Source of the DNA: Flavobacteriales bacterium UBA1995
GTDB taxonomy: Bacteria > Bacteroidota > Bacteroidia > Flavobacteriales_D > Sanyastnellaceae
NCBI GenBank assembly: GCA_002336475.1
Contig: DDCX01000002.1
Coordinates: 1 to 12,591, forward strand
DNA length: 12,591 bases
Direction of reading: 5' to 3'
Positions 6,005 through 12,388 of the stretch are shown piece by piece. The notes beneath the pieces were generated by a model. The model made no database searches, was not told the origin of the DNA, and saw nothing but the letters and a program-made list of their open reading frames with translations. The first letter of the stretch is position 1. Each line of letters starts with the position of its first letter. A program made the translations under genes and the position numbers.

Positions 6005-7084
6005 TCAATCCAGCAGCAAAACAGCACCTTGCTGGTTCCTTCGCTCTTGCGGCGTGTTTCGGGGCCACTCTAGCATCCAGATGTACATGCCCGGCTCTAG
6101 CAACTGCCCATTCGAATCCTTACCATCCCAGACGGGTTGTCCAGGATCCAACTCTGCAATCAAGCCCCCCCATCTGGAGAAAATCCGAAATGAAACGGGC
6201 AAAACAGAGCCCACCTCAGGCCTGAATATGTCGTTCAAACCATCGCCATTTGGAGAGAATGCATTGGGAATAAACGTGCCAAATTCAGCCTCCTCGAAAC
6301 CCTCAGAAGGATCGGGACCTTTGACCTCATCCTGAGCCGGCAAGGGGTCTCCAGGAGGCGGCACTGGTTCCAAGGAAAAGGCATCAAAGAAGTAATAAGC
6401 CAAACTCGGGTTCTCACCGGAACTGATGGAAGCCTCGACGTCATCATCTGGCAAGAAGACACCCACTGTCATGAACTTGTAGGGCGCATCGGCTTGAAAG
6501 GTGACAATGACTTCACTCCAATCCTCATCGTAACGCGCATATGAAAAAGCAAACACAGGCGGCAAATCCAAGATGCCATCTCCAAACTGTGACGGTTGGT
6601 CTGTGCTCAAAGCAACCCCCAATCCATTCACCGACAAGCCTGACCAAGAAGTGGCGATGCGCTCCCCATTGGTAAAGGCAAAACTTAATTGGTAATGCTG
6701 CCCCACAATCAGTGGTTCTGCAAAGCTCTGGACCAGATATTCCCGGGAAAGGGGTTGTCCTGCGCCATTTCTCTTGATCACAGCAAGCCCCGCAATTCCC
6801 CGCCCCTGGTATGGGTTCACAAGGGCCACAGGTGTCTCGGGCAAATCACCTCCCAATGTGCCATCCATGTGAAAAAAGTCTGGCGAAGAAAGGCCACTCA
6901 AAGCGTTGTTCCAGCCGGGCAACAAATGCCACATGCCGGGTGCCGATGGAAGTGCTGTCGATGTCTCGAAACCAGGGTTGATGAGCTGCGCATGCGAGCG
7001 ATGTCCATGCGACATGCCAAGCACCAGCAACAGGATACACCCTGCCATTCGGTTTTGGCTCACGCCTCTAAAAAACTGGTCCAT
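6005..7084 (-). CDS. Secreted protein with CHU_C-type (gliding-motility-associated) C-terminal domain, T9SS cargo
   Basis: This 359-residue protein has an N-terminal signal peptide ending near GHRSHA (residue 32), then LINPGFE, a start typical of beta-sandwich carbohydrate-binding-like domains, running to about residue 240 (YYFFDAFSLEPV). A Pro/Asp/Glu-rich linker (241-268) leads to FIPNAFSPNGDGLNDIF (271-287), RIFSRWGGLI, WDGKDSNGQLLEPGMYIW, the standard type B CHU_C domain that directs export through the type IX secretion system. The protein is therefore probably secreted or attached at the cell surface; its ligand is unknown. The ATG at 7084 gives a good signal peptide; Met13 is an alternative. 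The bshC gene follows closely downstream, although the two have no evident functional link. Confidence 0.88.
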   Translation of the reverse strand: MDQFFRGVSQNRMAGCILLLVLGMSHGHRSHAQLINPGFETSTALPSAPGMWHLLPGWNNALSGLSSPDFFHMDGTLGGDLPETPVALVNPYQGRGIAGLAVIKRNGAGQPLSREYLVQSFAEPLIVGQHYQLSFAFTNGERIATSWSGLSVNGLGVALSTDQPSQFGDGILDLPPVFAFSYARYDEDWSEVIVTFQADAPYKFMTVGVFLPDDDVEASISSGENPSLAYYFFDAFSLEPVPPPGDPLPAQDEVKGPDPSEGFEEAEFGTFIPNAFSPNGDGLNDIFRPEVGSVLPVSFRIFSRWGGLIAELDPGQPVWDGKDSNGQLLEPGMYIWMLEWPRNTPQERRNQQGAVLLLD

Positions 7085-7089
7085 GTCTG

Positions 7090-7097
7090 CAAATTAA
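7090..7097 (-). promoter_or_regulatory. Candidate -7 box (TTAATTTG) of the CHU_C gene
   Basis: On the minus strand TTAATTTG lies five bases before the ATG at 7084 and differs from TAnnTTTG only at the second base. No convincing -33 TTTG is visible at the usual distance, so this is a weak call. Confidence 0.25.
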
Positions 7098-7120
7098 CCA
7101 ATTGAGACCAGTATAAACGA

Positions 7121-7148
7121 GAAGGAGCCCCGCGTTCGGAGCTCCTTC
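7121..7148. terminator. Hairpin between barrel gene and CHU_C gene, possible terminator
   Basis: GAAGGAGC (7121-7128) and GCTCCTTC (7141-7148) form a perfect 8-bp stem around a 12-base loop. On the minus strand it is followed by TCGTTTATACTGG, only a loose T-rich tail. It lies downstream of the barrel gene and upstream of the CHU_C gene, so it may terminate the sigma-factor transcript or act in the next leader. Confidence 0.4.
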
Positions 7149-7263
7149 ACCTTAACCAAAACAACTTGAACCAAATCTTCGCTGTGTCTACAGTGCGTCT
7201 GCACTTGCATATAGAAGACGCAGCCGAGGCCGAAAATGTTGTTTCTAAGCTTGCCAAAAGGTG
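7149..7263. other. Short intergenic stretch with a second, weaker inverted repeat
   Basis: Between the barrel gene stop and the main hairpin I see no credible gene. TGCGTCT (7194-7200) and AGACGCA (7216-7222) form a 7-bp perfect repeat around 15 bases. Its role is unknown. Confidence 0.3.
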
Positions 7264-8187
7264 TCAACGCTTGTTAACCCAGCGTTTTTGGATTCCAAAG
7301 TTGATCCTAGATAGCGGAGCAGGCCCTCCTGACCATTGGCCGATCACCAACCCTTCCCAGCCTTGGCGTCCCCAAGGAAAGGAAGCACCGACCCTCAGCC
7401 CCATGGACCACATCTTGGCCGGTTCCCAGTCGTTGCGGTTCTCGTCAAGGGTTCCCGCTGGCGAGGGCAATGTTGAATCCAGCACCCTGTTGACCTGATT
7501 GATCCCCCTCCGTGATTGAAGTCTGCTGCCCGTAATACTGCACCACCAGCGGCGAGGCGCCTTCCTGCCCCCTTGCTTTTTGCCCATCACCCCTCCGGCT
7601 CCAATTCCCAGTGAAAGCGACTGAGCAGCATGCAGCGATACGGGAAGGGATAAAGTGTCCAGCTCTATTCCCAAGTCGGGATAAGTGAAGCGGATCAATT
7701 GTTGCAGCCCTCCTTCCCCATCTGACTCCAGCTTGTAAAGGCTGTCGTTCAAAAAAGATGCGTCATATGACCACGCATTCCAAGCAGAAAAAGCCCCCTC
7801 ACATCTAAAAAACATGCGCTCAGCGCTCCATTCCAAGGCAGCAAGTACAGTGGCAGAGGGACGTGCGCCCTTTTCAATGAACCGAGACACATGCTGCCCC
7901 AAAGCGCTGTTGGATGACCATCCTACACCGGGGGCCATGCCCCAAACCAGAGCGGGGCTTCGCCGAGATAAATTGCGGACTTTCTTGCGTGCATCAGGGG
8001 AAGAAATGGGCTCCTGCGACACTTCTAATTCAAGCGCCAATGGCACGCCATCAACAGTGATGGTATCCTTGTGCACCGGTCTTAACGCCTGTGCCTGCCC
8101 GGCGGACAGGAACAGAATAAACAACACCGTATTCCAGCCTTTCGGCTTAAAGAAAGGGGCTGGAATGGCACCATCCAGCTTTCCCAT
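7264..8187 (-). CDS. Predicted outer-membrane beta-barrel protein, third gene of the sigma-factor cassette
   Basis: I do not recognise a named family. The 307-residue product has a signal peptide: a basic n-region, then VLFILFLSAGQAQA to about residue 34. After that comes a polar stretch (35-75) and many alternating hydrophobic strands such as PALVWGMAPGVGWSS, ATVLAALEWSAERMFF, QSLSLGIGAGGVM and MWSMGLRVGASF, ending FGIQKRWVNKR. This suggests a small outer-membrane barrel. Residues about 206-228 are Arg- and Trp-rich and unlike the rest; another frame between two five-base G-runs (7568-7572 and 7504-7508) reads QEGASPLVVQYYGQQ, far more barrel-like, so a compensated double frameshift is likely here. 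ATG 8187 is preferred; GTG 8217 would start five bases after the upstream stop. It follows the anti-sigma gene closely and is probably co-transcribed. Confidence 0.72.
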   Translation of the reverse strand: MGKLDGAIPAPFFKPKGWNTVLFILFLSAGQAQALRPVHKDTITVDGVPLALELEVSQEPISSPDARKKVRNLSRRSPALVWGMAPGVGWSSNSALGQHVSRFIEKGARPSATVLAALEWSAERMFFRCEGAFSAWNAWSYDASFLNDSLYKLESDGEGGLQQLIRFTYPDLGIELDTLSLPVSLHAAQSLSLGIGAGGVMGKKQGGRKAPRRWWCSITGSRLQSRRGINQVNRVLDSTLPSPAGTLDENRNDWEPAKMWSMGLRVGASFPWGRQGWEGLVIGQWSGGPAPLSRINFGIQKRWVNKR

Positions 8188-8222
8188 TATGGTTGTGAAT
8201 CGCAGGTCGCTGTGCACAAGAC

Positions 8223-8960
8223 TCAGCGCTGTCCGCCACCCGAAGGCAGCGTCAAAGGCAAGGTTAGCTTGGGACCGTTGGCTGGCGTTTCCGCCGGCAC
8301 AGCCTCTTCTTCTGGGAGTTCTTGCACTGCAGGATTGGAAGACCCTGGTGGCAAAACATCTTCGGTGTTGACCTCAGATGGACCATGCGCTGCAGCTGCT
8401 TCCTCAGAAGTCTGTGTTTCCAAAGGAATGGCACTTGCCTCAGTCACCATTGAGGCTTCACCCGCTTGCTCCGAACCTAGACCGCGGGGCTCAGCATCTG
8501 CTGAAAGCGGCTGAGGTTCAATGGATACTTCACGGACGGTTGCTGCGGACACTGTGGTCGCAGATGCCGGAATGGCCGAAGTAGCGACATCCACATCTGT
8601 AACACCTTGCACAGTGTTCACTGCTGCCTCCTCCTTAGATTCAATGGCTGCAGGCTCCATCACAGCCACATCCACTGCAGCATCCTGAGCTTCATTGTTG
8701 GCTTCTCGCTCCGTGCCTTGGCTGGGGTGGGTTGGTTCTCCGTCTTGGTTGGCCATGACCAACCAAGACAACGCCCCGACCATTACAATGGCCGCGGCTC
8801 CCCATTTCGCTCCGCGCATGCCCGCCCCCTTTGGAGCAGCATCGGCAAACAGGTCGGCCCTTGGCTCAGGAGCAACTGCTGTGCTGGCTTCGAGCAAGGT
8901 GCGACAGCGGGCATCAAAGTCCGCTTCCGTCATGTTGGTATTGAAGTTGTTCTCCTTCAT
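8223..8960 (-). CDS. Single-pass membrane protein, probable anti-sigma factor
   Basis: The 245-residue protein has a short cytoplasmic N-terminus (about 1-50, with DFDARCRTLLEAS), one transmembrane helix (about 52-70, GAAAIVMVGALSWLVMA) and a long tail of roughly 175 residues very rich in Ala, Glu, Pro, Ser, Thr and Val. The tail ends in KLTLPLTLPSGGGQR. Its ATG overlaps the stop of the ECF sigma gene as ATGA, the usual arrangement for an anti-sigma factor that holds its sigma at the membrane. No zinc-binding HxxxCxxC motif is visible, so the assignment rests on position and topology. The acidic low-complexity tail could span the periplasm toward a partner. An 11-bp perfect inverted repeat lies within the codons for the end of the membrane helix. 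Confidence is high that it is a gene and moderate for the role. Confidence 0.8.
   Translation of the reverse strand: MKENNFNTNMTEADFDARCRTLLEASTAVAPEPRADLFADAAPKGAGMRGAKWGAAAIVMVGALSWLVMANQDGEPTHPSQGTEREANNEAQDAAVDVAVMEPAAIESKEEAAVNTVQGVTDVDVATSAIPASATTVSAATVREVSIEPQPLSADAEPRGLGSEQAGEASMVTEASAIPLETQTSEEAAAAHGPSEVNTEDVLPPGSSNPAVQELPEEEAVPAETPANGPKLTLPLTLPSGGGQR
8742..8769. repeat. 11-bp perfect inverted repeat inside the anti-sigma gene
   Basis: GTCTTGGTTGG (8742-8752) and CCAACCAAGAC (8759-8769) flank the six-base loop CCATGA. The repeat covers codons for SWLVMANQD at the end of the transmembrane helix. In RNA it would make a strong hairpin in mid-gene, about 190 bases after the start codon. 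Whether it has a function or is a by-product of codon choice is unknown. Confidence 0.55.
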
Positions 8961-9553
8961 GTTGCTGTGCCGGCTATTCCGGCGGCTGTGCTTGTGGTAG
9001 ACTGCGCTCGGGCCGAAAGGGTTGCAAGCACACGCTGCAAATATTTTCTGGCCCTGCTCAATTGGCTCTTCGATGTATTGACATCGATTTCCAACTTCTC
9101 CGCAATTTCATGGTGCTTGAACCCCTCAATCACATACATACAGAAGACCGTGCGGTACCCGAGTGGCAACTGGGCGATGGCCAAGTCCAACTCTTCTGCA
9201 GTGAATTCGGGATCGCTGTAATTCTCCAAATCTTTCGGCGTAGCCGGAACATCTGCAATGTCCTGATGGTGGCTGTGCTTCAGATTTTTCCTGTAATGGG
9301 TAATGGCCGTATTCACGACGATGCGACGCATCCAACCTTCAAAAGAATAATCTTGGCGGTAACTCTTGACGTGCTTGAAAATCTTGACAAAGCTGTCCTG
9401 CAGCACATCCTCTGCGTCTTCTCTACAGTTGGTATGGCGAATGGCTGTTGCAAAAAGCTGTCCACTGAAGCGCGCATAAAGATTCCGCTGGGCAGCGGGT
9501 TTTTGTTCTTTACACGCTTCAATCAGTGCTATGAGTTCCTCGGAGGACGCCAT
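8957..9553 (-). CDS. ECF-type RNA polymerase sigma factor (sigma-70 family)
   Basis: This 198-residue protein is an extracytoplasmic-function sigma factor that directs RNA polymerase to a specific set of promoters. Region 2 (about 24-90) shows LYARFSGQLFATAIR, EDAEDVLQDSFVKIFKHV and FEGWMRRIVVNTAITHYRK, including the -10 recognition and core-binding helices. Region 4 (about 121-175) shows LAIAQLPLGYRTVFCMYVIE and HHEIAEKLEIDVNTSKSQLS, the helix-turn-helix that reads the -35 element. There is no region 3, as expected for ECF factors. The end is an unusual Ala/Ser/Thr-rich tail of about 20 residues. ATG 9553 gives a typical length. The stop overlaps the next gene as ATGA, and the probable anti-sigma and barrel genes follow, so the three form a cassette. 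It resembles Bacteroidota SigP-like/RpoE-like ECF factors by recall; its stimulus cannot be read from sequence. Confidence 0.94.
   Translation of the reverse strand: MASSEELIALIEACKEQKPAAQRNLYARFSGQLFATAIRHTNCREDAEDVLQDSFVKIFKHVKSYRQDYSFEGWMRRIVVNTAITHYRKNLKHSHHQDIADVPATPKDLENYSDPEFTAEELDLAIAQLPLGYRTVFCMYVIEGFKHHEIAEKLEIDVNTSKSQLSRARKYLQRVLATLSARAQSTTSTAAGIAGTAT
8969..8983 (-). promoter_or_regulatory. GC-rich 5-bp hairpin just before the anti-sigma start
   Basis: GCCGG and CCGGC enclose a five-base loop, ending eight bases before the anti-sigma ATG at 8960, within the last codons of the sigma gene. In RNA it would sit in the ribosome binding region and could tune the ratio of anti-sigma to sigma. 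The stem is short, so this is tentative. Confidence 0.3.
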
Positions 9554-9562
9554 TATTTAATG

Positions 9563-9594
9563 AACGAATAAATGGACAGAAGAGTTGCGCCAAA
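9563..9594 (-). promoter_or_regulatory. Weak candidate promoter of the sigma gene
   Basis: On the minus strand TTTG (9594-9591) is followed after 20 bases by TATTCGTT (9570-9563), a poor match to the -7 consensus. The 77-base gap between the decarboxylase gene and the sigma gene contains no visible terminator, so the sigma gene could also receive read-through from upstream. Confidence 0.25.
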
Positions 9595-9630
9595 CCCCGA
9601 TTGAACGCGTCGAAACCACCCTTTCCAAGA

Positions 9631-10641
9631 TCATAGAAATTGTTGCTTATCGAGGTTCAGCCACTCCAAGGCTGCGCCATGAAAAATGGCCTCGTGTTGT
9701 TGATTGGATAGGTCCATGTCCGTCTCGATGTATTGACCAAACTCAAGGTCACCCAGTGGGAAGGGATAATCGGACCCCATTACAATGCGGTCAGCCCCTT
9801 GCATTTCGAGCACATATTGCATCAAACGTGCATCGTGGGTGATGCTGTCTACCCAGAATTTACCCAGGTATTCGCGCGGATTGTTGGGATTGTCTACCGC
9901 CACCAAATCGGGCCTGCACCGCCATCCATGTTCAATCCTTCCCAGTGTGGCGAGAAAGGCGCCAGAGGCATGGCTGAACATGACGCGCAGCTTAGGGTAC
10001 CGGTCGAACACACCGGCAAATACCATGGAACATGCCGCTCTAGAGGTTTCGGCAGGCATCCCAACCAACCAAGGGAGCCAATATTTGGTCATCATTTCCT
10101 TGCCCATCATGTCCCACGGATGGATCATAATGGCCATCCCCAGTCTTTCGCAGGCCGCCCACAGGTCGTTGAATCGAGGCTCGGAAAGGTTGTACCCATT
10201 GATGTTGGATCCGATCTGAATGCCTGCAAACCCCAACTTGGCGCAGCGCTCCAATTCTTTGATGCTCAAATCCACGTCCTGCATGGGCAGCGTGGCCAAA
10301 CCAACGTAATGCTTGGGATGGTCCTGAATGGTGCGGACCAAATCGTCGTTTAAAAACCGCGCGATGTCTGCAGTATCCTCCGGCTTGGCCCAATACGCAA
10401 ACAACACGGGAATCGTACACACCACCTGGACTTGGACACCCGACTTCGCGTATTCATCGATGCGGATCACCGGATCCCAACAATTGGCCATCACCTCCCG
10501 AAAGAAACGGTCTCCTTGCATCATGCGCGCCGCCCCTTCCCTGTGGTGCTCCAAGTGAATGAATGACCCATACCCCAGCTTGGAACTCCAGTCGGGGAGC
10601 TGCTTGGGCATGATGTGGGTGTGGGTGTCAATCTTTAGCAT
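9631..10641 (-). CDS. ACMSD-family amidohydrolase (2-amino-3-carboxymuconate-6-semialdehyde decarboxylase)
   Basis: This 336-residue zinc enzyme of the amidohydrolase superfamily removes CO2 from 2-amino-3-carboxymuconate 6-semialdehyde in tryptophan/kynurenine (or 2-nitrobenzoate) breakdown, steering flux away from quinolinate. Close resemblance to characterised ACMSD is evident: IDTHTHIMPK with metal ligands His7 and His9, NCWDPVIRIDEY, YWAKPEDTADIARFLNDDL, IQIGSNINGYNL, MIHPWDMMGKE (His174), KYWLPWLVGMPAETS, FSHASGAF (His224) and GSDYPFPLGDLE with Asp291. The length equals that recalled for human ACMSD. Arg48 and Arg243 sit where the substrate-binding arginines of the family lie, as far as I can align by eye. 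The start ATG at 10641 places the metal motif near the N-terminus, as expected. It follows the solute-binding protein gene by 11 bases, suggesting one operon. No other kynurenine gene is in the window. Confidence 0.9.
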   Translation of the reverse strand: MLKIDTHTHIMPKQLPDWSSKLGYGSFIHLEHHREGAARMMQGDRFFREVMANCWDPVIRIDEYAKSGVQVQVVCTIPVLFAYWAKPEDTADIARFLNDDLVRTIQDHPKHYVGLATLPMQDVDLSIKELERCAKLGFAGIQIGSNINGYNLSEPRFNDLWAACERLGMAIMIHPWDMMGKEMMTKYWLPWLVGMPAETSRAACSMVFAGVFDRYPKLRVMFSHASGAFLATLGRIEHGWRCRPDLVAVDNPNNPREYLGKFWVDSITHDARLMQYVLEMQGADRIVMGSDYPFPLGDLEFGQYIETDMDLSNQQHEAIFHGAALEWLNLDKQQFL

Positions 10642-10652
10642 CGGCGTTCAAG

Positions 10653-12314
10653 TTAGGGCTGCAGGCCAATGGATGTTCGGACCCTGCGCAGGTCCAGCCG
10701 GTTGGTCGGACTCACTTGCCAACCTTCCCACTTTTGGGCAACCAAATGCACCACTTGGTCGTGCCACAACGGAATGACAGGCATGTCTTGCATGACCAAA
10801 GACTCTGCCCTTCGCAGCAGCGCTTCCCGTTGCTGACCTGGCACCATAGAAGCTGCACGCACCAGCAAATCGGTCACTTCAGCTTTGGCGTAATGGGTGT
10901 AATTGGGACCGTTGGGGCTCCATCGATCGGGCATAAAAAGACCGAGGAAATTCTCTGCATCAGGGTAGTCGGCCAGCCAAGACTTGCGAAACAAAGGCAC
11001 TTGGCTGCGCGCCACCCGTTCGGCATCTATAGAACTCGGTGCAATGTCAATCTCAACATCGATGCCATGGCCCGCCCAAATGTGCTGTAAAGCTCCTGCG
11101 AGATCAGCCATGTCAGGCTTGGTGCCCAAAGTGCCTGCCTTCAAACGGCGCAGTGGAGGGACCACACCAAAACCTAAATCCGCCAAAATGCTGTCCGCAG
11201 TTTCAGGCCTCCAGCGCAAATCCGGACTCAAGGTCCGCTGCAAATGGTCGAAACCCGGCATTCCCGGAGGGACGAAGCCTTGGGCTGGAACGGCCTCACC
11301 GGCCCTCAATTCGCGCACCAATGACGCCCTGTCCAACAACATGCTCATGGCCCGCCTTACGCTTGGTCCCAACTTGCTAAAGCCGCCTGCTTCCAGCCCT
11401 GAAGAATCCACCAGAAATCCGATGTAGTCCGTCTTGAGGTAGGGGACTTGGTGCACCTCGAATTTCCCCTGCCATTCGGGCTTCCATGTGCCATCTTCTT
11501 GACGCAGAGCACTGGCCCATTCGGGGTCCAAAGCGGAGACGAAATCGAACTTCCCTTGTCTGAAACCCAAGAATTCTGCCCCTGGCTCGCGGTTAAACTC
11601 AATCCGCACACCATCGAGATAGGGCAATGCAATGCCTGCGCTGTCGCGCATCCAGTATCGGGAATTCCGATGCAACACCATGGCCGTTTCCGGAATCCAA
11701 CCCTTCAATAGAAATGGTCCGCTGCCCAAATCCTCTGTATCGGGAGCACCACCAACCCCCCCTTGGAACACAATGCTGGCATGGGGTGTAGCCAGCAGTC
11801 CAGGGAAGACGGGTTGGGGCCGGCTGAGGTGCAATTGAAGGCTGTCTCTGCCGAACACGGTTATGCCGTCGGGCTGGAGGTCGTGGAGTACCCAACGGCC
11901 CGGAAGAGCCTCCCCTGCATCCCGCAACCTGTTGAAACTGGCCTCCACATCAGCAGCTGTGACTTGAGCACCATTGTGAAAGGTGGCCTCAGGCCTCAGG
12001 CGAAAGGCATAAGTGAGGCCATCATCTGAGACACTCCAAGCATCGGCCAAAGCGGGTTGAATCTCCAGCTGGGCATCCAACTCCAACAACCCCTCGTACA
12101 GTTGATCAACCACCCACATTGACTCCAAATCGGTGGCTTTTCCAGGATCTAAGGACCGCACACCGTCCGATGCATTGTAGGTGAACAGCACCGAATGACC
12201 CGCGGGTCCATCCGTGTTGCACGATGCCCAACATACCGGCATGAACAGCACCAGCATCAAGTGCCATGGCCTGACGGTCAAATGTTTATTCGAAACAAAA
12301 CCCATTACATGCAT
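10653..12314 (-). CDS. ABC transporter substrate-binding lipoprotein, solute-binding family 5 (peptide/nickel type)
   Basis: This 553-residue protein is the binding component of a peptide- or nickel-type ABC importer, expected on the outer face of a membrane. The N-terminus is a lipoprotein-like signal (HLMLVLFMPVCWASC) with Cys32 as the likely lipidated residue, although Trp at -3 makes the lipobox atypical. Family 5 marks follow: SLDPGKATDLESMWVVDQLY (about 54-72), QPALADAWSVSDDGLTYAF (86-104), LRPEATFHNGAQVTAADVEA (106-125), LGSGPFLLKGW, and later FVPPGMPGFD and VARSQVPLFRKSWLADYPD. The length of about 550 is normal. The permease and ATPase genes are not in the window, so the complete transporter and its substrate are unknown. 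ATG 12314 or 12305 could be the start. The decarboxylase gene follows after 11 bases. The gene diverges from a TonB-dependent receptor, which could provide outer-membrane passage for the same class of solute. Confidence 0.9.
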   Translation of the reverse strand: MHVMGFVSNKHLTVRPWHLMLVLFMPVCWASCNTDGPAGHSVLFTYNASDGVRSLDPGKATDLESMWVVDQLYEGLLELDAQLEIQPALADAWSVSDDGLTYAFRLRPEATFHNGAQVTAADVEASFNRLRDAGEALPGRWVLHDLQPDGITVFGRDSLQLHLSRPQPVFPGLLATPHASIVFQGGVGGAPDTEDLGSGPFLLKGWIPETAMVLHRNSRYWMRDSAGIALPYLDGVRIEFNREPGAEFLGFRQGKFDFVSALDPEWASALRQEDGTWKPEWQGKFEVHQVPYLKTDYIGFLVDSSGLEAGGFSKLGPSVRRAMSMLLDRASLVRELRAGEAVPAQGFVPPGMPGFDHLQRTLSPDLRWRPETADSILADLGFGVVPPLRRLKAGTLGTKPDMADLAGALQHIWAGHGIDVEIDIAPSSIDAERVARSQVPLFRKSWLADYPDAENFLGLFMPDRWSPNGPNYTHYAKAEVTDLLVRAASMVPGQQREALLRRAESLVMQDMPVIPLWHDQVVHLVAQKWEGWQVSPTNRLDLRRVRTSIGLQP

Positions 12315-12338
12315 GCGGCGCCCAAAAAGGATTCGGCG

Positions 12339-12346
12339 AAAAGTTA
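12339..12346 (-). promoter_or_regulatory. Weak -7-like box (TAACTTTT) of the solute-binding protein gene
   Basis: On the minus strand TAACTTTT lies 24 bases before the ATG at 12314 and misses TAnnTTTG only at the last base. No TTTG is found at the expected -33 position. The call is tentative. Confidence 0.25.
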
Positions 12347-12370
12347 AACCTCAACGCCATTCAGTGGTTC

Positions 12371-12378
12371 TACCTTCG
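12371..12378 (+). promoter_or_regulatory. Candidate -7 box (TACCTTCG) of the TonB-dependent receptor
   Basis: TACCTTCG ends ten bases before the ATG at 12389 and is identical to the box before ruvX at 3397-3404. It matches TAnnTTTG except for C at the seventh base. No good -33 TTTG is visible upstream. Confidence 0.4.
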
Positions 12379-12388
12379 AAAGTTGAAC

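Noticed and set aside
5683..6335. Plus-strand open frames across the bshC/CHU_C junction
   Set aside because: Both minus-strand genes here are well supported by family motifs; the antisense translations are Pro/Ser/Arg-rich shadows.
7166..7498. Plus-strand open frame that begins in the 7085-7263 intergenic region
   Set aside because: Most of it runs antisense to the barrel gene, and the part in the intergenic region has no promoter or ribosome-site support and an unremarkable sequence.
8607..9221. Plus-strand open frame of about 204 codons opposite the sigma and anti-sigma genes
   Set aside because: Its translation is rich in Cys, His and Arg without domain signals, and both opposite genes are clear.
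10984..11427. Plus-strand open frames opposite the solute-binding protein gene
   Set aside because: They are antisense to an intact, full-length family 5 binding protein and show shadow-like composition.
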